NCBI GenBank assembly: GCA_037367355.1
Contig: CM074699.1
Coordinates: 1,612,001 to 1,676,000 of the forward strand
Source: Neoscytalidium dimidiatum
Lineage: Eukaryota; Ascomycota; Dothideomycetes; Botryosphaeriales; Botryosphaeriaceae
Length of the DNA: 64,000 bases
Direction: 5' to 3'
Position 1 is the first letter of the stretch. Each line of letters opens with the position of its first letter. The notes beneath the pieces were generated by a model, which had not been told where the DNA came from, searched no databases, and saw only the letters and a list, made by a program, of their open reading frames with translations. The translations under genes and the position numbers were made by a program. Below are positions 35,007 through 45,876 of the stretch, piece after piece.

Positions 35007-37948
35007 TTACAAATACCCGTGCTCCTTGAGGAAAGCCTGGACGTCTGCGCTGTCCCTCGAGATCCAGTTGGACTTGGCCCGGATCGCATCGAGAGCCTGA
35101 GCCAAGCTCTGATCGAAGCCCTTGGTGCTGCGCTTCCCGAAGAAGTCCTCGATGTGCTCCATGTGTTCCTTGCGAGTGAAGCTAGACGTGCAAATAGAAA
35201 CGACCGTGCCCAGCATCGTAAGTCCGGGCGGGAGCTTCTTCTCAAGCTCTTCCCAGTGCTCCGTCATCCACTTCCAGAGCGCCTCGATGCCGTCCTTGTG
35301 CGTGCGCAATCCACCGAGCGGCAGATAGATATCCTGTCCCTTGACCTCGTCGCTGAGCGGAAGCGCGAGCGTCCTCTGGATCAATTCCGGCGCCTTGGCC
35401 CGACCGATAGCGCGCAGAGCTGTGTTGCGCTCATCACTGGTCTTGGCCGTACGGTACTCGTTCAGAACGGCGTCGTACTCCTCAGCTCCACCATAGGTCA
35501 AAACGATGCCGTAAACGCTCGCGCGGATGTTCGGGTGGATAGCCGACTTGTCGCCCTTTTTGAACTTCTCGAACATGTCGAACGCAGCCTTCTTCACTGC
35601 TTCATCACCCGAAAGACCGGCCGCACCGAAGAGAAGGGACTTGAACTGCTGCTCGATGTGGCCATCACTCTCCTTGAACTCCCAGCCAAGCTCATGAGCC
35701 TTGTCCTGGACAAGCTTGAGCTGGAACTTCTTGAGCGCATCCTTGATTGTCTCGTCCTCGAAAATCCAGGCCGAGCGCAATGATCCCACACGAGCAGTCA
35801 GCTCATCCCAAACGACGAACTCGGGCTCAGTCTTAAAGCCCTCAAGCAGGGAAAGAAGGCCAGAAGTCTTCTGGTAACCAGAAGCCGCCAGGGCGCCTGC
35901 GTCAGCGATCATGCCGGCACGGTCCTCTACCGAGAGCAGGCCCTTCTTGGCCGCCTCTCCGAGCTTCTGGAGACGCTCGGGAGAGTATGAGGTCCGGTAG
36001 ATACCAGAGTGATCAGCGTTGAGCTTGAAGAAGTCAAGGTCATCCAACTTAAAGTCCGCCTCCCGAGTGTTCAGAGTGATGTCCTCGTTGACTCCGTCCT
36101 TGGTGCGCAGACCAAGAAAGACGGGGTAAAGCACCTTGTCCTCCTCCGGCTTGACGTCCGCCGTGCGAAGGAACCTGTTCTGCTTGACGTGAATAGCTCC
36201 AGACTCGGGCTTCTCAGTAACGGTGACGACTGGATAGCCGACATTCTTCGTCCAGATATCCATAACCTTCTCGATATCCTTGCCGCTAGCGTCGCTCAGG
36301 GCGGCCCAAAGGTCACCAGTTTGGGTGTTGCCGTAAGCGTGCTTCTTGAGGTAGCGGCGGATACCCTCCATGAAGGTTTCCTCACCCAAGTACTTGGAGA
36401 TCATGCGCAGGACGCAGGATCCCTTGGAATAGGAAATGGCATCAAAGATTTGATTGATCTCGTCTGCGCGCTTGACGGGGACCTCAATTGGGTGGCTGGA
36501 CCTCAAAGAATCGAGAGACAGAGCGCTCTGAAGATTGTCAGTGACGTACCCCTGCCAGACCTTCCACTCGGGGTAGAAGGCGTTGCACGAGTACCAGGAC
36601 ATCCAAGTAGCAAAACCCTCGTTCAACCAGAGGCCGTCCCAGAAGTCCATAGTCACGAGATTACCAAACCACTGGTGAGCCAGTTCGTGCTGAACAACTT
36701 CAGCAACGCGCTGTTTAGTCGACGCACCGCTGGTATTCTCATCGAATAGTAGGTCGACAACACGGTAGGTAACGAGACCCCAATTCTCCATGGCACCGGC
36801 ACTGAAGTCGGGAATGGCAACCATATCCATCTTCGGGAGCGGGAACTTGCTGTCAAACTTCTTCTCGTAGAAGTCGAGAGTCTTCGCGGCAAGATCCAGA
36901 GAGAACTTGCCGTGGTTAATGTCCCTATCCGGGGTCGCGAAGACCCTCACAGGCACACGGAAGTCGTGAGTCTCAATGACGTTGAGTTCTCCGACAATAA
37001 AGGCCAGAAGGTAAGTAGACATCAGAGGGGTCTTGCGGAAGGTGACGGCCTTCTTCTTGCCGCCGGTAATCTTCGAGTCCACCTCCTTCTCAGAAACAGC
37101 ATCCATGTTGCTCAGGCAAGTCAGCCCCTTGTCCGCGACCAGCGTAATGGTGAATTCAGCCTTGAGGGCGGGCTCATCGAAGCAAGGGAATGCCCGCCTA
37201 GCATCCGTGGGCTCCATCTGAGTGGTTGCAAGGTACTTCGTCGAACCATCAGAACCGTTATATGACGAGCGGTAGAAACCAGCCATGTTGTTGTTTAACA
37301 CGCCAGTGAAGGTCTGGACGAGCTGTGCCTTGCTGCCGGCGGGGATGGTGTCCTTGAAGGAGATCTTGGTCGTTTGGGTATCTTCATTGTAGGAGACGTC
37401 GGGGCTGGAGGTGATGACTGAGTCGCCGGATTTAACGGTTGTCGAGTGGAGCTTGAGATCGAGGGTGTTGAGGGAGATGGAGGTCGTGTCCTCGACGACG
37501 TCAAGACTGAGCTTGAAGGTTAACAAGGGCTGCAATTGCGGGTGGAGAGGGGGGAGACGCACTCGATTACGACGGTGCCCTCGTATGTGAAGTCGCCGTC
37601 CAGCTTGGGCTCGAGAGTGAGGTCATAGTGGACGGGCTTGACGTTCTTGGGCAGGACCTCTCTGCCCTTGGTGACGTCGATGGAGCTGGTCGCATCGGCC
37701 TCGTGGGCGAAGTGCTTGCACATGTTGAGGGCTCTGCGGTGCGAACAGTACCTGACGAAGCGGGGAAAAGGTTTGGGTGAGTGCTTGGAGGGGTAGCGGG
37801 ACTGGACGGTGGGGTTGTTGTAGTAGCTCCGTGCGGCAACAGCCTGTGCAGCGGCAGCTTGGGGCTGGACACTGGAGCGGCAGGTCAGGCGGGCCCGCGG
37901 CGGACTGAACCGCGCAAACGGTAGCACACCACGGCCGGATCTGATCAT
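35007..37948 (-). CDS. M1-family zinc aminopeptidase (Ape2/Aap1 type)
   Basis: Exons 37563-37948 and 35007-37506 encode 961 residues from the first ATG. M1 aminopeptidases remove N-terminal residues from peptides using one zinc. Visible: the exopeptidase motif GAMENWG; the zinc site HELAH plus downstream WLNEGFA (His402, Glu403, His406, Glu425); then the C-terminal HEAT-like helical domain. The 56-base intron has GTGCGT and CTCAG ends with a TTAAC branch site, and splicing yields TVVIDLDVVEDT, the exact family pattern. Conserved sequence starts at about VTKGREVLPKNVKPVHYDL. Before it lies an Arg/Ser/Ala-rich 75-residue leader resembling a mitochondrial presequence, followed by an in-frame ATG at 37723 (MCKHFAHEAD) giving an 886-residue form of classical length. 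Both forms may be made. Confidence 0.92.
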
Positions 37949-39790
37949 TTACACCGCCTTTCGATAGCGGTAAGACTTAGATCAGATCGGAGGAGCAGGG
38001 GGGGCAGGGGAGCAGGTTGGCGATGGGATTCTGCGCAGTGCCGGGCCTGAGATGGCAGATGCCCTTGCAGCCAGCGGCCGGTCATGCGCGCGCACGTCCC
38101 CGACTGGTGCATTTTTTTTCGCGCTTCGCCCGCCAACTGCAGACTCCCCTCTTCTCCTGCAACTCCGACCCGCGCTCTACGGCATCTCTCGTCTCGCTAG
38201 CCTTGGCTGAATGTACAGCGAGGCCCGAGATGCCGCGAGGCTCGAGTCTGCAAGCCAGTCCTCTCAGACGCCGTTTTGCTTCGATACGGCGGCTGGTGTT
38301 CTGACCTTATGGTCAGTCTTGCAAGATCAACAGCGCGTGTTTGAGGAGGTCATGACTTCAAGTGCATGATCGTCCATAGGTTAAGCTGCAACATAACACG
38401 CTTCTACTAACTATTGCTTCAAGTGCTCTTGGCATTGCCGTGAACGGGAAGGCCCCCAAGGCAATTGCAACGGTCTGGAAGGAGACTCATCGCGATCTGG
38501 CTGCATAGTGCTTATGTTCTCCGCCCTTCAGATCATGTGGAGCAGACTGCATCACTCCTGCCCTCCGCTCACGCCATGCCGTGCCGTATGTCTGAGAGCG
38601 TTGCAATGCAACAGTTTGGGGGCGAGGGGCTCCGACCTTCGGTCTGCGGATGGAGACTCTGAAAACTGTACAGTACGAATATTGCAGGAGGAAACACTCC
38701 CGCATATGACGGCTTGTAGGATGCTGGAGCAGTTACCCGGGTGTAAATGTTACGGATATCGTTGTGCAGTACCGCCAGGTGACAAGTCCAACTCCCAGCA
38801 GGAGATTTACTCATTGCGGCTTGAAGGTTGACTGTCTCTCGCCCTCCGCAGAGTTTTCAGACGTGTATACCGAGATTAGAACGCCTTCCATGGGTGATTA
38901 TCGACCACGGATAAGTTGCCGGCTGTAAGGCCGCTCACTTATCACTCGATTCACTACATGCGGTGCGGGCCAGTGTCACTATCGACACACCCGCAGCGTC
39001 AAGCCAAGAAGTCGACGAGGCAACAGCGCCGTCACCAGATCTCAGGTGGCAAATACAAGTCATCTCGAGCGTTCAGACTCCGACACAGCTTAGCTCAGCG
39101 CACATGCACGTGCATAGTAGAGCAGAGCAGAGCAGAGCAGGATAGAGTGGCATGTACGGCGGATCATTGCGCTCCCTCCCATGGCGAACAAGAGAGGGAC
39201 CGCACCCAAGATCCATCGCTGGGGTCCGTTCTCCACTCAGCTGACGGTTTTCGTTCTCATGGGCACGCGTGAGTCCGTAGACCCAGGTACCTCCATCGAA
39301 AATGCTTTTTTGTGAGTGTTGATTTTTTGCGTTTGGTGAAGAAGAAAAAAAAGCGCGACAGGGGCGCGCGTCGAGGAAGTTTTGTACGGGTGCGCCCCGA
39401 GGATCAGCCGAGGTGCGGGCCGTCTGGCTGCCGAGACTTTACAGGCCCTCGCATGGAAACTGGGCGAGGTCGGGGTGTGGGTTTCAAACATCACGTGGGC
39501 GGTGAGCTGAGTGCGGCGAAGTGGAAGATGCCTGGGAAAGATGAGGTGCGAGGGGTGCCAGATGAAGCACGGGCCCACCGAGTGACGCAGCTGCAAGTGT
39601 GTGTTTTTTCCCTGGAGCGGGCGCAGCATGCGCGGGGCACCCTCCCACCGTGCCGCTGGAATTTATTTCGAGAGCCAAAGCGATTTCGGCCAAACTTAGC
39701 AGCAAAACCACAAAATTTCCTCCACCCACCCTACCCCAGACTCGCGTGCTGCTGCTGCTGCCGTTGCCCCCCGTTAGCCCATCTCTCACA
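37949..39790. other. Divergent intergenic region, aminopeptidase / ATIC
   Basis: About 1.8 kb between divergent genes, with no supported coding. It contains an AGAGC tandem run near 39118-39140 and CTG triplets near 39747-39762, just before the ATIC start. Promoters of both genes must lie here. Confidence 0.5.
39118..39140. repeat. AGAGC pentanucleotide tandem repeat
   Basis: Four to five perfect AGAGC units in intergenic DNA between the aminopeptidase and ATIC genes. Confidence 0.75.
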
Positions 39791-42090
39791 ATGGCTACCG
39801 ACGCGTCGTCGCAGAAGATCGGTATGCTGCTGCTGCTGCCCGCCCGCTGTGCGCCTGCCACCCCGCTGACTTCCGTGCCCAGCCATCATCAGCGTCTTCA
39901 ACAAGACCGTACGTGCGCAACACCCCGCAATGTGCCTGAGCCAATCGAAACATTGACAATTGTAACACACAGGGCCTTTTGGATCTCACCAAGGGCCTCG
40001 TCAAGAACAATGTGAGGTGAGCATCACCTTTTTCCACCTCCAGCCTTGTGTCAGATTCGTCATTTTCCCGCTGCCCATCAACACCCGCCTGATCGAGCAC
40101 TTTGATACGTGGGCCTGCAGCGCCCATTTTGAGGCTCGGCGACACCAATGAATCGCTACTCACCCTTCTCCCATGCAACTTGTCGCAATCACTCCCGACA
40201 CGAGAACGTCCGGCTGACCCGTGCTGCAGAGTCCTGGCTTCTGGCGGCACCGCCAAGATGATCCGGGAGGGTGGCTTCCCGGTTGAGGACATCTCTGCCA
40301 TCACCAAGGCCCCCGAGATGCTCGGCGGTCGTGTCAAGACCCTGCACCCCGCAGTTCATGGCGGTCTGCTTGCCCGTGAAGTCCCATCGGACCAGCAGGA
40401 TCTGGTGAGGTGACATATCCTATCGAAACGCTCGTTTCTCACTGACTTTTGCATCAGGCCGACCAGAACATCAAGAAGATCGATTTCTGCATTTGCAATC
40501 TGTACGCGGAACATCAGTCCTTTCCAAAGATCACAGAGCGCTGATACCTCCCGATCTAGCTACCCTTTCCAGGAGACTGTCTCCAAGATCAACGTCACCA
40601 TCCCCGAGGCTGTCGAGGATATTGATATTGGCGGTGTGACGCTTCTCCGCGCTGCCGCCAAGAACCACAGCAGGGTCACAATCCTCTCTGATCCCGAGGA
40701 TTACCATGACTTCCTTACCGAGCTCGAGCAGAAGGGCGAGATCTCCGAGCAGAAGAGGCAGCTCTATGCCCTGAAGGCCTTCTCTCACACCGCTGAATAC
40801 GACACTGCTATCTCCGACTTCTTCCGTAAGCAGTATGCCGGTGACGGTACCCAACTCGTTTCGCTGCGTTACGGCACCAACCCCCACCAGAAGCCCGCTG
40901 CTGCCTTCGTCCGTGATGGCCGTCTCCCCTTCAAGGTCCTCGGAGGCGCTCCCGGCTACGTCAACCTGCTCGATGCCCTGAACGCCTGGCCCCTTGTCAA
41001 GGAGCTTAAGAATTCTCTGGGTCTTCCCGCTGCTGCCTCCTTCAAGCATGTCTCTCCAGCCGGTGCTGCTATTGGCGTCCCGCTCTCTGAGTCTGAGAGG
41101 AAGGTCTACATGGTCGACGACATCGATGGCATCGAGAAGTCCGGCCTCGCCCAGGCATACGCCAGGGCTCGTGGTGCAGACCGCATGTCCAGCTTCGGCG
41201 ATATGATCGCTCTCTCCGATGAGGTCGACGTCCCCACCGCTAAGATCATCTCCCGTGAGGTGTCTGACGGTGTCATCGCCCCTGCTTACCAGCCTGAAGC
41301 TCTTGAAATTCTCAAGAAGAAGAAGGGCGGCAAGTACCTCGTGCTTCAAATGGACTTTGAATTCGAGCCGCCGGTTATGGAATCTCGCACTGTCTATGGC
41401 ATCAACCTGTCGCAGCACCGCAACGACGCCAAGATCTCGCCCGCTACCTTCAGCACGATCATCACTCCCAAGGATGGCAGCCTTCCAGAATCTGCTCTGC
41501 GTGACTTGACCGTCGCGACCATCGCCCTGAAGTACACCCAATCCAACTCGGTCTGCTACGCCTTGAACGGCCAGGTAATTGGTCTCGGCGCTGGTCAGCA
41601 GAGCCGTATTCATTGCACACGCCTTGCCGGTGACAAGGCCGACAACTGGTGGATGCGCTTCCACGAGCGCACTCTTGGCCTGAAGTTCAAGAAGGGCACC
41701 AAGCGTCCCGACAAGAGCAACGCTATCGACCTGCTTTGCAGCGGCTCCGTCCCCAAGTCCGGTCCTGAGCGTGAGGACTTCGAGAACTTCTTCGAGGAGG
41801 TCCCCAAGCCTTTCACCGAGGAGGAGAGGGCGGAGTGGCTGTCCAAGCTCACCGAGGTGGCGGTCAGCAGCGACGCTTTCGTAAGTTTCCCGCATCTCCC
41901 ACCAGGCCACTTGAAACTGACATCTTCCAACTAGTTCCCTTTCATCGACAACGTCTACCGTGCCGCCCGCTCTGGCGTCAAGTACATTGCCGCCCCCAGC
42001 GGCTCGCAGAACGACCAGTTCGTCTTCTCGACCGCCGAGAAGCTCGGCATCACCTTCGTCGAGCAGCACATCCGCCTGTTCCACCACTAA
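39791..42090 (+). CDS. ADE17: Bifunctional AICAR transformylase / IMP cyclohydrolase (ATIC, Ade16/Ade17)
   Basis: This enzyme does the last two steps of purine synthesis, AICAR to FAICAR to IMP. Seven exons: 39791-39821, 39883-39908, 39973-40016, 40230-40404, 40458-40501, 40560-41880, 41935-42090; 598 residues, the family length. The spliced N-terminus reads [14 protein letters not shown] and [15 protein letters not shown], the methylglyoxal-synthase-like cyclohydrolase fold, followed by [16 protein letters not shown]. The transformylase domain shows [14 protein letters not shown], the catalytic Lys-His of [21 protein letters not shown], and the C-terminal [13 protein letters not shown] and QNDQFVF. 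The five small 5' exons (26-175 bases) are certain because each junction restores conserved sequence in phase. ADE16 and ADE17 are yeast paralogues; filamentous fungi usually have one gene, so the symbol is by family. Confidence 0.95.
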
Positions 42091-43062
42091 AGCAAGGTAA
42101 TATGAAGCTGTTTTCCGGTGGTAGTGGTGGAAATTGCACGTATCCGGCGTGCGGCTCTGACTTTTGTATCTCATGATAATAGGCGTTGAACACCTTTCTT
42201 TTTTTTTTCCTTTTGAACATGATCGGGGTTTGGTAAGGTTATACCACTTACAACAAAAATGTGATGACGATGATAGTGTTTACTTCATTACGCTAGACAT
42301 GGAATGGCAAATCAACTTTGCCCAAAAGTATTCACTGCATGAACAGGGATATTGCCATTACGCTCGGCTGAACACATAGCATGGAGGGCAAACAATGCAT
42401 GATCACAGCAGCAGAACATACCTCGAACGGCAAACCGTGGCTTGACTTAGAGAACCCTTGGCTGAGAGCTTACGTTCTACAAGTATGAGAGGAATATTGT
42501 CTTGTTGGTAATCAATACGCTCGATAACCAGCTGCGACGAAGACGAAGCAGGGTGGCAGTAATCTTTCTGCGATTTTTTTTAACTTTTCTGTAGCCTCAT
42601 TTTCAGACTAGAATTCTTTTTTTCCTTCCCATTTCAGAAACTCTCAGAACGGCTCCTTTAGGGCCATTACAAAACGCCGTTTCTTCCGTCGTAAACTCCT
42701 CGCTTCATGCATGCGATCCGAAATTTTGTTGTATGAATGTGCTAGAACATGAAGAAAATGATGTTGTCCCCCCGTGTGTTTATTCCGTGAATTTGCTGGG
42801 TGAGAGAGAAAGCGGTTTCGCAGTTGCCAAGGTGGCTGTCAGGTCGCTGTTGGTTGCAGCAAAAAGCAGAAGAGTCGCATGGGACATCCGGGTGGCGCGC
42901 GAAAATCCACAGATCACCGCCTCCCATATCCAGTTTGAGCAGCGGAGAACGAGAGAGCCTGAAACAGAGGCCTAAGCAGTGTGACTTCCTCCCTCCTCAA
43001 CCGAGAATCGCGTCGAAATGATGATTCGCAAGACCTGGGTATCGTTTTCCGTTCCCGATCTT
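42091..43062. other. Convergent intergenic region, ATIC / RPB11
   Basis: AT-richer DNA with T-tracts between two converging genes. Short frames only (80 codons or fewer); presumed 3' UTRs. Confidence 0.55.
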
Positions 43063-43858
43063 TCAAGCCTCGCCACCGGCCTTGGCGATCTTCTTCAGCT
43101 CCATCTCCTTGGTGAACTCGCGGCTGAAGACCTCGAGGTCTTGGACGACGTCGCGGCAGGCGGTGACGATGGCCTCCTTGGGGGCGACGGAGCCGTCGGT
43201 ACCGACGCGGAGCTCGAAGCTGGCAAAGAGCGGGTGTGGGACACGGTAGCCGGCGAAGCTGACGTACTTGTACTTGTGCAGGCGCGCGCACAGGAGGTTG
43301 GCCAGCGTGTGGTCCTCCTTGTTGAACGTGAAGATCGCTGTGTTGGGCACGCCTGAAATGAGAGCCGCCGTTTCAGTGATCGCAGTTGCTCCAAGCCCGC
43401 AGAAGCGAGAGTAGAGGGAGGGATGGGGGATGCGTACGTGTGTCGTGCTTCATCTCGACCTTCTTCTCGCCATCGCCGAGCAGAAAGAGCTCGAACCTGT
43501 CGAACATCGGGTCAGCGCATATGGGCGGCGTCATGGCGACAGGACAGAAGCGTTGTTTGCTACAAAGAAAATCGGCGGGAACAGAGAGCGCAGTAGAGGT
43601 CAAATGCGGTTGAGCCGTCGGTGCAGGTCGTGTTAGTGATGTGGAGTAGGCCATGGAGAGCAGCGGAAGTGACATTGAGGATAGGGCGCGGTCACTTGCG
43701 ACTGTCACTGCGGCGGCGGGCGGGCCATGGCGACGGAGAACGTGGAGGCGCTTCGGGGTAAAACTTTCTGCGACAGCCGGCGGGAGAGTGTAGAGAGGGT
43801 GAGGCAGGTGTGAGGACAGAGAAAGTGAAAGTTATCCGTACCTATCGGGAGCGTTCAT
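43063..43858 (-). CDS. RPB11: RNA polymerase II subunit RPB11
   Basis: Three exons (43842-43858, 43438-43496, 43063-43352) encode 121 residues, the size of yeast Rpb11. Rpb11 pairs with Rpb3 as the alpha-like heterodimer that nucleates polymerase II assembly. The spliced N-terminus MNAPDRFELFLLGDGEKKV is near-identical to the family start, and VPNTAIFTFNKEDHTLANLL is the signature dimerisation helix region; GYRVPHPLFASFELRV follows. Exon 1 is only 17 bases and is separated by a 345-base intron, long for this window. Its donor GTACGG and the CAG acceptor join in phase to complete Arg6. Intron 2 is 85 bases. Call very firm; exon 1 rests on family conservation. Confidence 0.93.
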
Positions 43859-44764
43859 TCTGTCGAAGTGAGGACGCCGTGGGTTGAAATTAAGTGAAAC
43901 CAATAAGTATGAAGGGTATATGGCAAAAGCAAAATGGCAGATCCAAAGGCAAAGGCGGTTCGCAATGTGTGGAGTTGTGTCGACGAGGAGCTCGAAGACG
44001 GCTATGGGAAGTTGAAGAGAGTCGCGAGGATGGCGGCGATGATGTCCGGAGGTCGGCCGCACTGGCTTGTTAGCCGCACGCGGCGGCAGAACGTAGTGAC
44101 CCGTGCGCACGGAATAATACCGGCCACGATTACAGCTATTCTAGCCCTATCCGAACAGCGTTTTCTGATTAAGTTGTTGCCGGTATTTGTCATATATGTA
44201 AGACTCGTATTACCTCACATTAAAGAAGTTGTAACTGTGTCTGTTACGCCTAAGACAGGTCTGCTTTCTTGTTAAAGTTCACGTTGTGTCATTTTCCGGC
44301 CACGCCCTCACAGTAACCATAGCGATATGTGCATCTGGCTCAGTTCTCATGAGACACTTAAGGCCCTTGCTCGTTTGAAATCTCTAGTTGCTAGAGCAAG
44401 AACAAGGCACGAACAAACGATTTATAGAAACTAAAAAGGAGGCCTGTTGATAAATCCTCAATCTTCCATAACTCTTATGTCTGAGAGCATTCCCAATTGT
44501 CACTTCACAAATTTATGGCACAGATTTTTGGGAAAATATGAAGATTGAATTTTGTTATCTACAATCTCCCATTCCTCCACATTCTTCCACGTTGGTCCAA
44601 TCAGATGCAACTTCAAGGAACGTCCCATCAGATAACCCAGAACTCCTTAAGATGCCATTAAAATCGTAGTCGTGCTTCAAAATATTGTCCATCACTGACT
44701 CCCCATAACTTCCAATCACAACTTTGTTGTTTTCGAGATGATAGATCGGAATTCCTTCGCAGAT
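43859..44764. other. RPB11 promoter and HSP20 3' flank
   Basis: Between two minus-strand genes. The right half is AT-rich and fits a 3' UTR/terminator of the HSP20 gene. No coding exon recognised. Confidence 0.5.
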
Positions 44765-45454
44765 TTACTCGATGGCGATTTTGCGGGCCTTGGGGGCCTG
44801 GGCCTTGGGGACAATGATGGAGAGGACACCGTCCTTCAAGCTGGCCTTGACGTTGTCCTGGTCGACGCGACCGGGGAAGCTGAACGAGCGGTGGAATTCA
44901 CCGACGCTGCGCTCGCTCACCCAGTACTTGACGTCCTCGTTGGGCTTGCTGACCTCCTTGTTCTGGTTGGTCTTGGTAACCTCCTTGCTCTTGTCCTGAC
45001 CCTCTTCCTCAACGGAGGGCTTGTGGTAGCCGTGCTCGCCCTCCTCGCCCTCAACAAAGCCCTGAGGGCGCTGGCCACGCTCAGAGTGGTGCTCGACGCG
45101 ACCAGAGATGGTCAGGGTGTTGGAGTCGGTCCATTCGATGTTGATATCCTTCTGAGCGATACCGGGGAGTTCGCCGTGAAGCTCATAGTGCTCCTTCTTC
45201 TCCGCAACGTCGAACTTGGGAGTGAAGGACCTCAAGCTCTGACCCTGGGAGAATGGTGTGGCGGAGGTGCGGGTGACCCGGTCGTAGTCGTCGAGAAGAC
45301 GGAAGAGAGGAGAGAACTCCTGAGTGAAGCGCGGGAACATCGACATGTTGGATAGGTTTGAAGAGTGAACGGAAGCGGTGAGAGGCTTGGTGATTTTGAA
45401 AGCGCGAGGAAGTGTTCGTCGAAGTGCTTGAGTTGTTGGTCGCAGTGCTTGCAT
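44765..45454 (-). CDS. Small heat-shock protein (HSP20 / Hsp30 class)
   Basis: Single exon, 229 residues. HSP20 proteins are ATP-independent holdase chaperones that form oligomers. The alpha-crystallin domain runs from about residue 73 (FTPKFDVAEKKEHYELHGELPG) to the end (VSERSVGEFHRSFSFPGRVD, DNVKASLKDGVLSIIVPK). It is split by a charged Glu/Lys-rich insert of about 45 residues, as in fungal Hsp30. The first ATG gives MQALRPTTQALRRTLPRAF, an Arg-rich amphipathic-looking leader that could target mitochondria. Internal ATGs at 45346 and 45340 (MSMFPRFTQ) match the usual cytosolic Hsp30 start, so two products are conceivable. Upstream lie a TATA box, heat-shock elements and STREs. Confidence 0.92.
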   Translation of the reverse strand: MQALRPTTQALRRTLPRAFKITKPLTASVHSSNLSNMSMFPRFTQEFSPLFRLLDDYDRVTRTSATPFSQGQSLRSFTPKFDVAEKKEHYELHGELPGIAQKDINIEWTDSNTLTISGRVEHHSERGQRPQGFVEGEEGEHGYHKPSVEEEGQDKSKEVTKTNQNKEVSKPNEDVKYWVSERSVGEFHRSFSFPGRVDQDNVKASLKDGVLSIIVPKAQAPKARKIAIE

Positions 45455-45512
45455 CAAACTTGTTCTTTGTTGTTGCTGATCTGGTGAGCTTGATGTCGAC
45501 CACCAGCCAGGG

Positions 45513-45541
45513 TTATATACACAATGTCCCCTCTTCTAGAA
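45513..45541 (-). promoter_or_regulatory. HSP20 core promoter: TATA box, STRE and heat-shock element
   Basis: On the minus strand, reading towards the gene: TTCTAGAA (45534-45541, a perfect inverted HSE unit), then AGGGG (45528-45532, an STRE) one base later, then TATATAA (45513-45519) about 60 bases upstream of the start codon. A second TTCCGGAA HSE lies at 45705-45712, with further STRE cores at 45617-45621 and 45691-45695. HSF1 and Msn2-type factors bind these motifs in yeast; use here is inferred. Confidence 0.7.
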
Positions 45542-45876
45542 ATTGCTAACAACTGCTCAGGCAGCAGCAAAATGACGAAAGTCGCATCAGCGCACGAAGC
45601 GCATGGCAGTTTCGAGAGGGGACCAGAAGCTTGGAGCCTAATGGAGAAACGCCATGGGGATTCGACAATTCTCCATGAGATTGCGCATCCCCCCTGCTAG
45701 AGGCTTCCGGAAGTCTGGTGATCTTTCTGGGGTGTTCCTCCACCGTAGGCGTCGATCATCCAGTCCGCGGCGCCGGCGAAGGCTCCGGACATCTCTAGCA
45801 CCTTCTATCACGTGATTTTTCACCACCATCTCCAGGTTTCGGTCGAGTGAGCTTCATCCACATGTGAATTCCATTT

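Noticed and set aside
39822..40559. Broken reading frames at the 5' end of ATIC considered as a pseudogene
   Set aside because: All breaks are resolved by GT-AG introns that restore the conserved N-terminus in phase.
40531..42174. 547-codon open frame antisense to ATIC
   Set aside because: It is a shadow of the GC-rich third positions of the ATIC exon; the sense frame is a complete, conserved enzyme.
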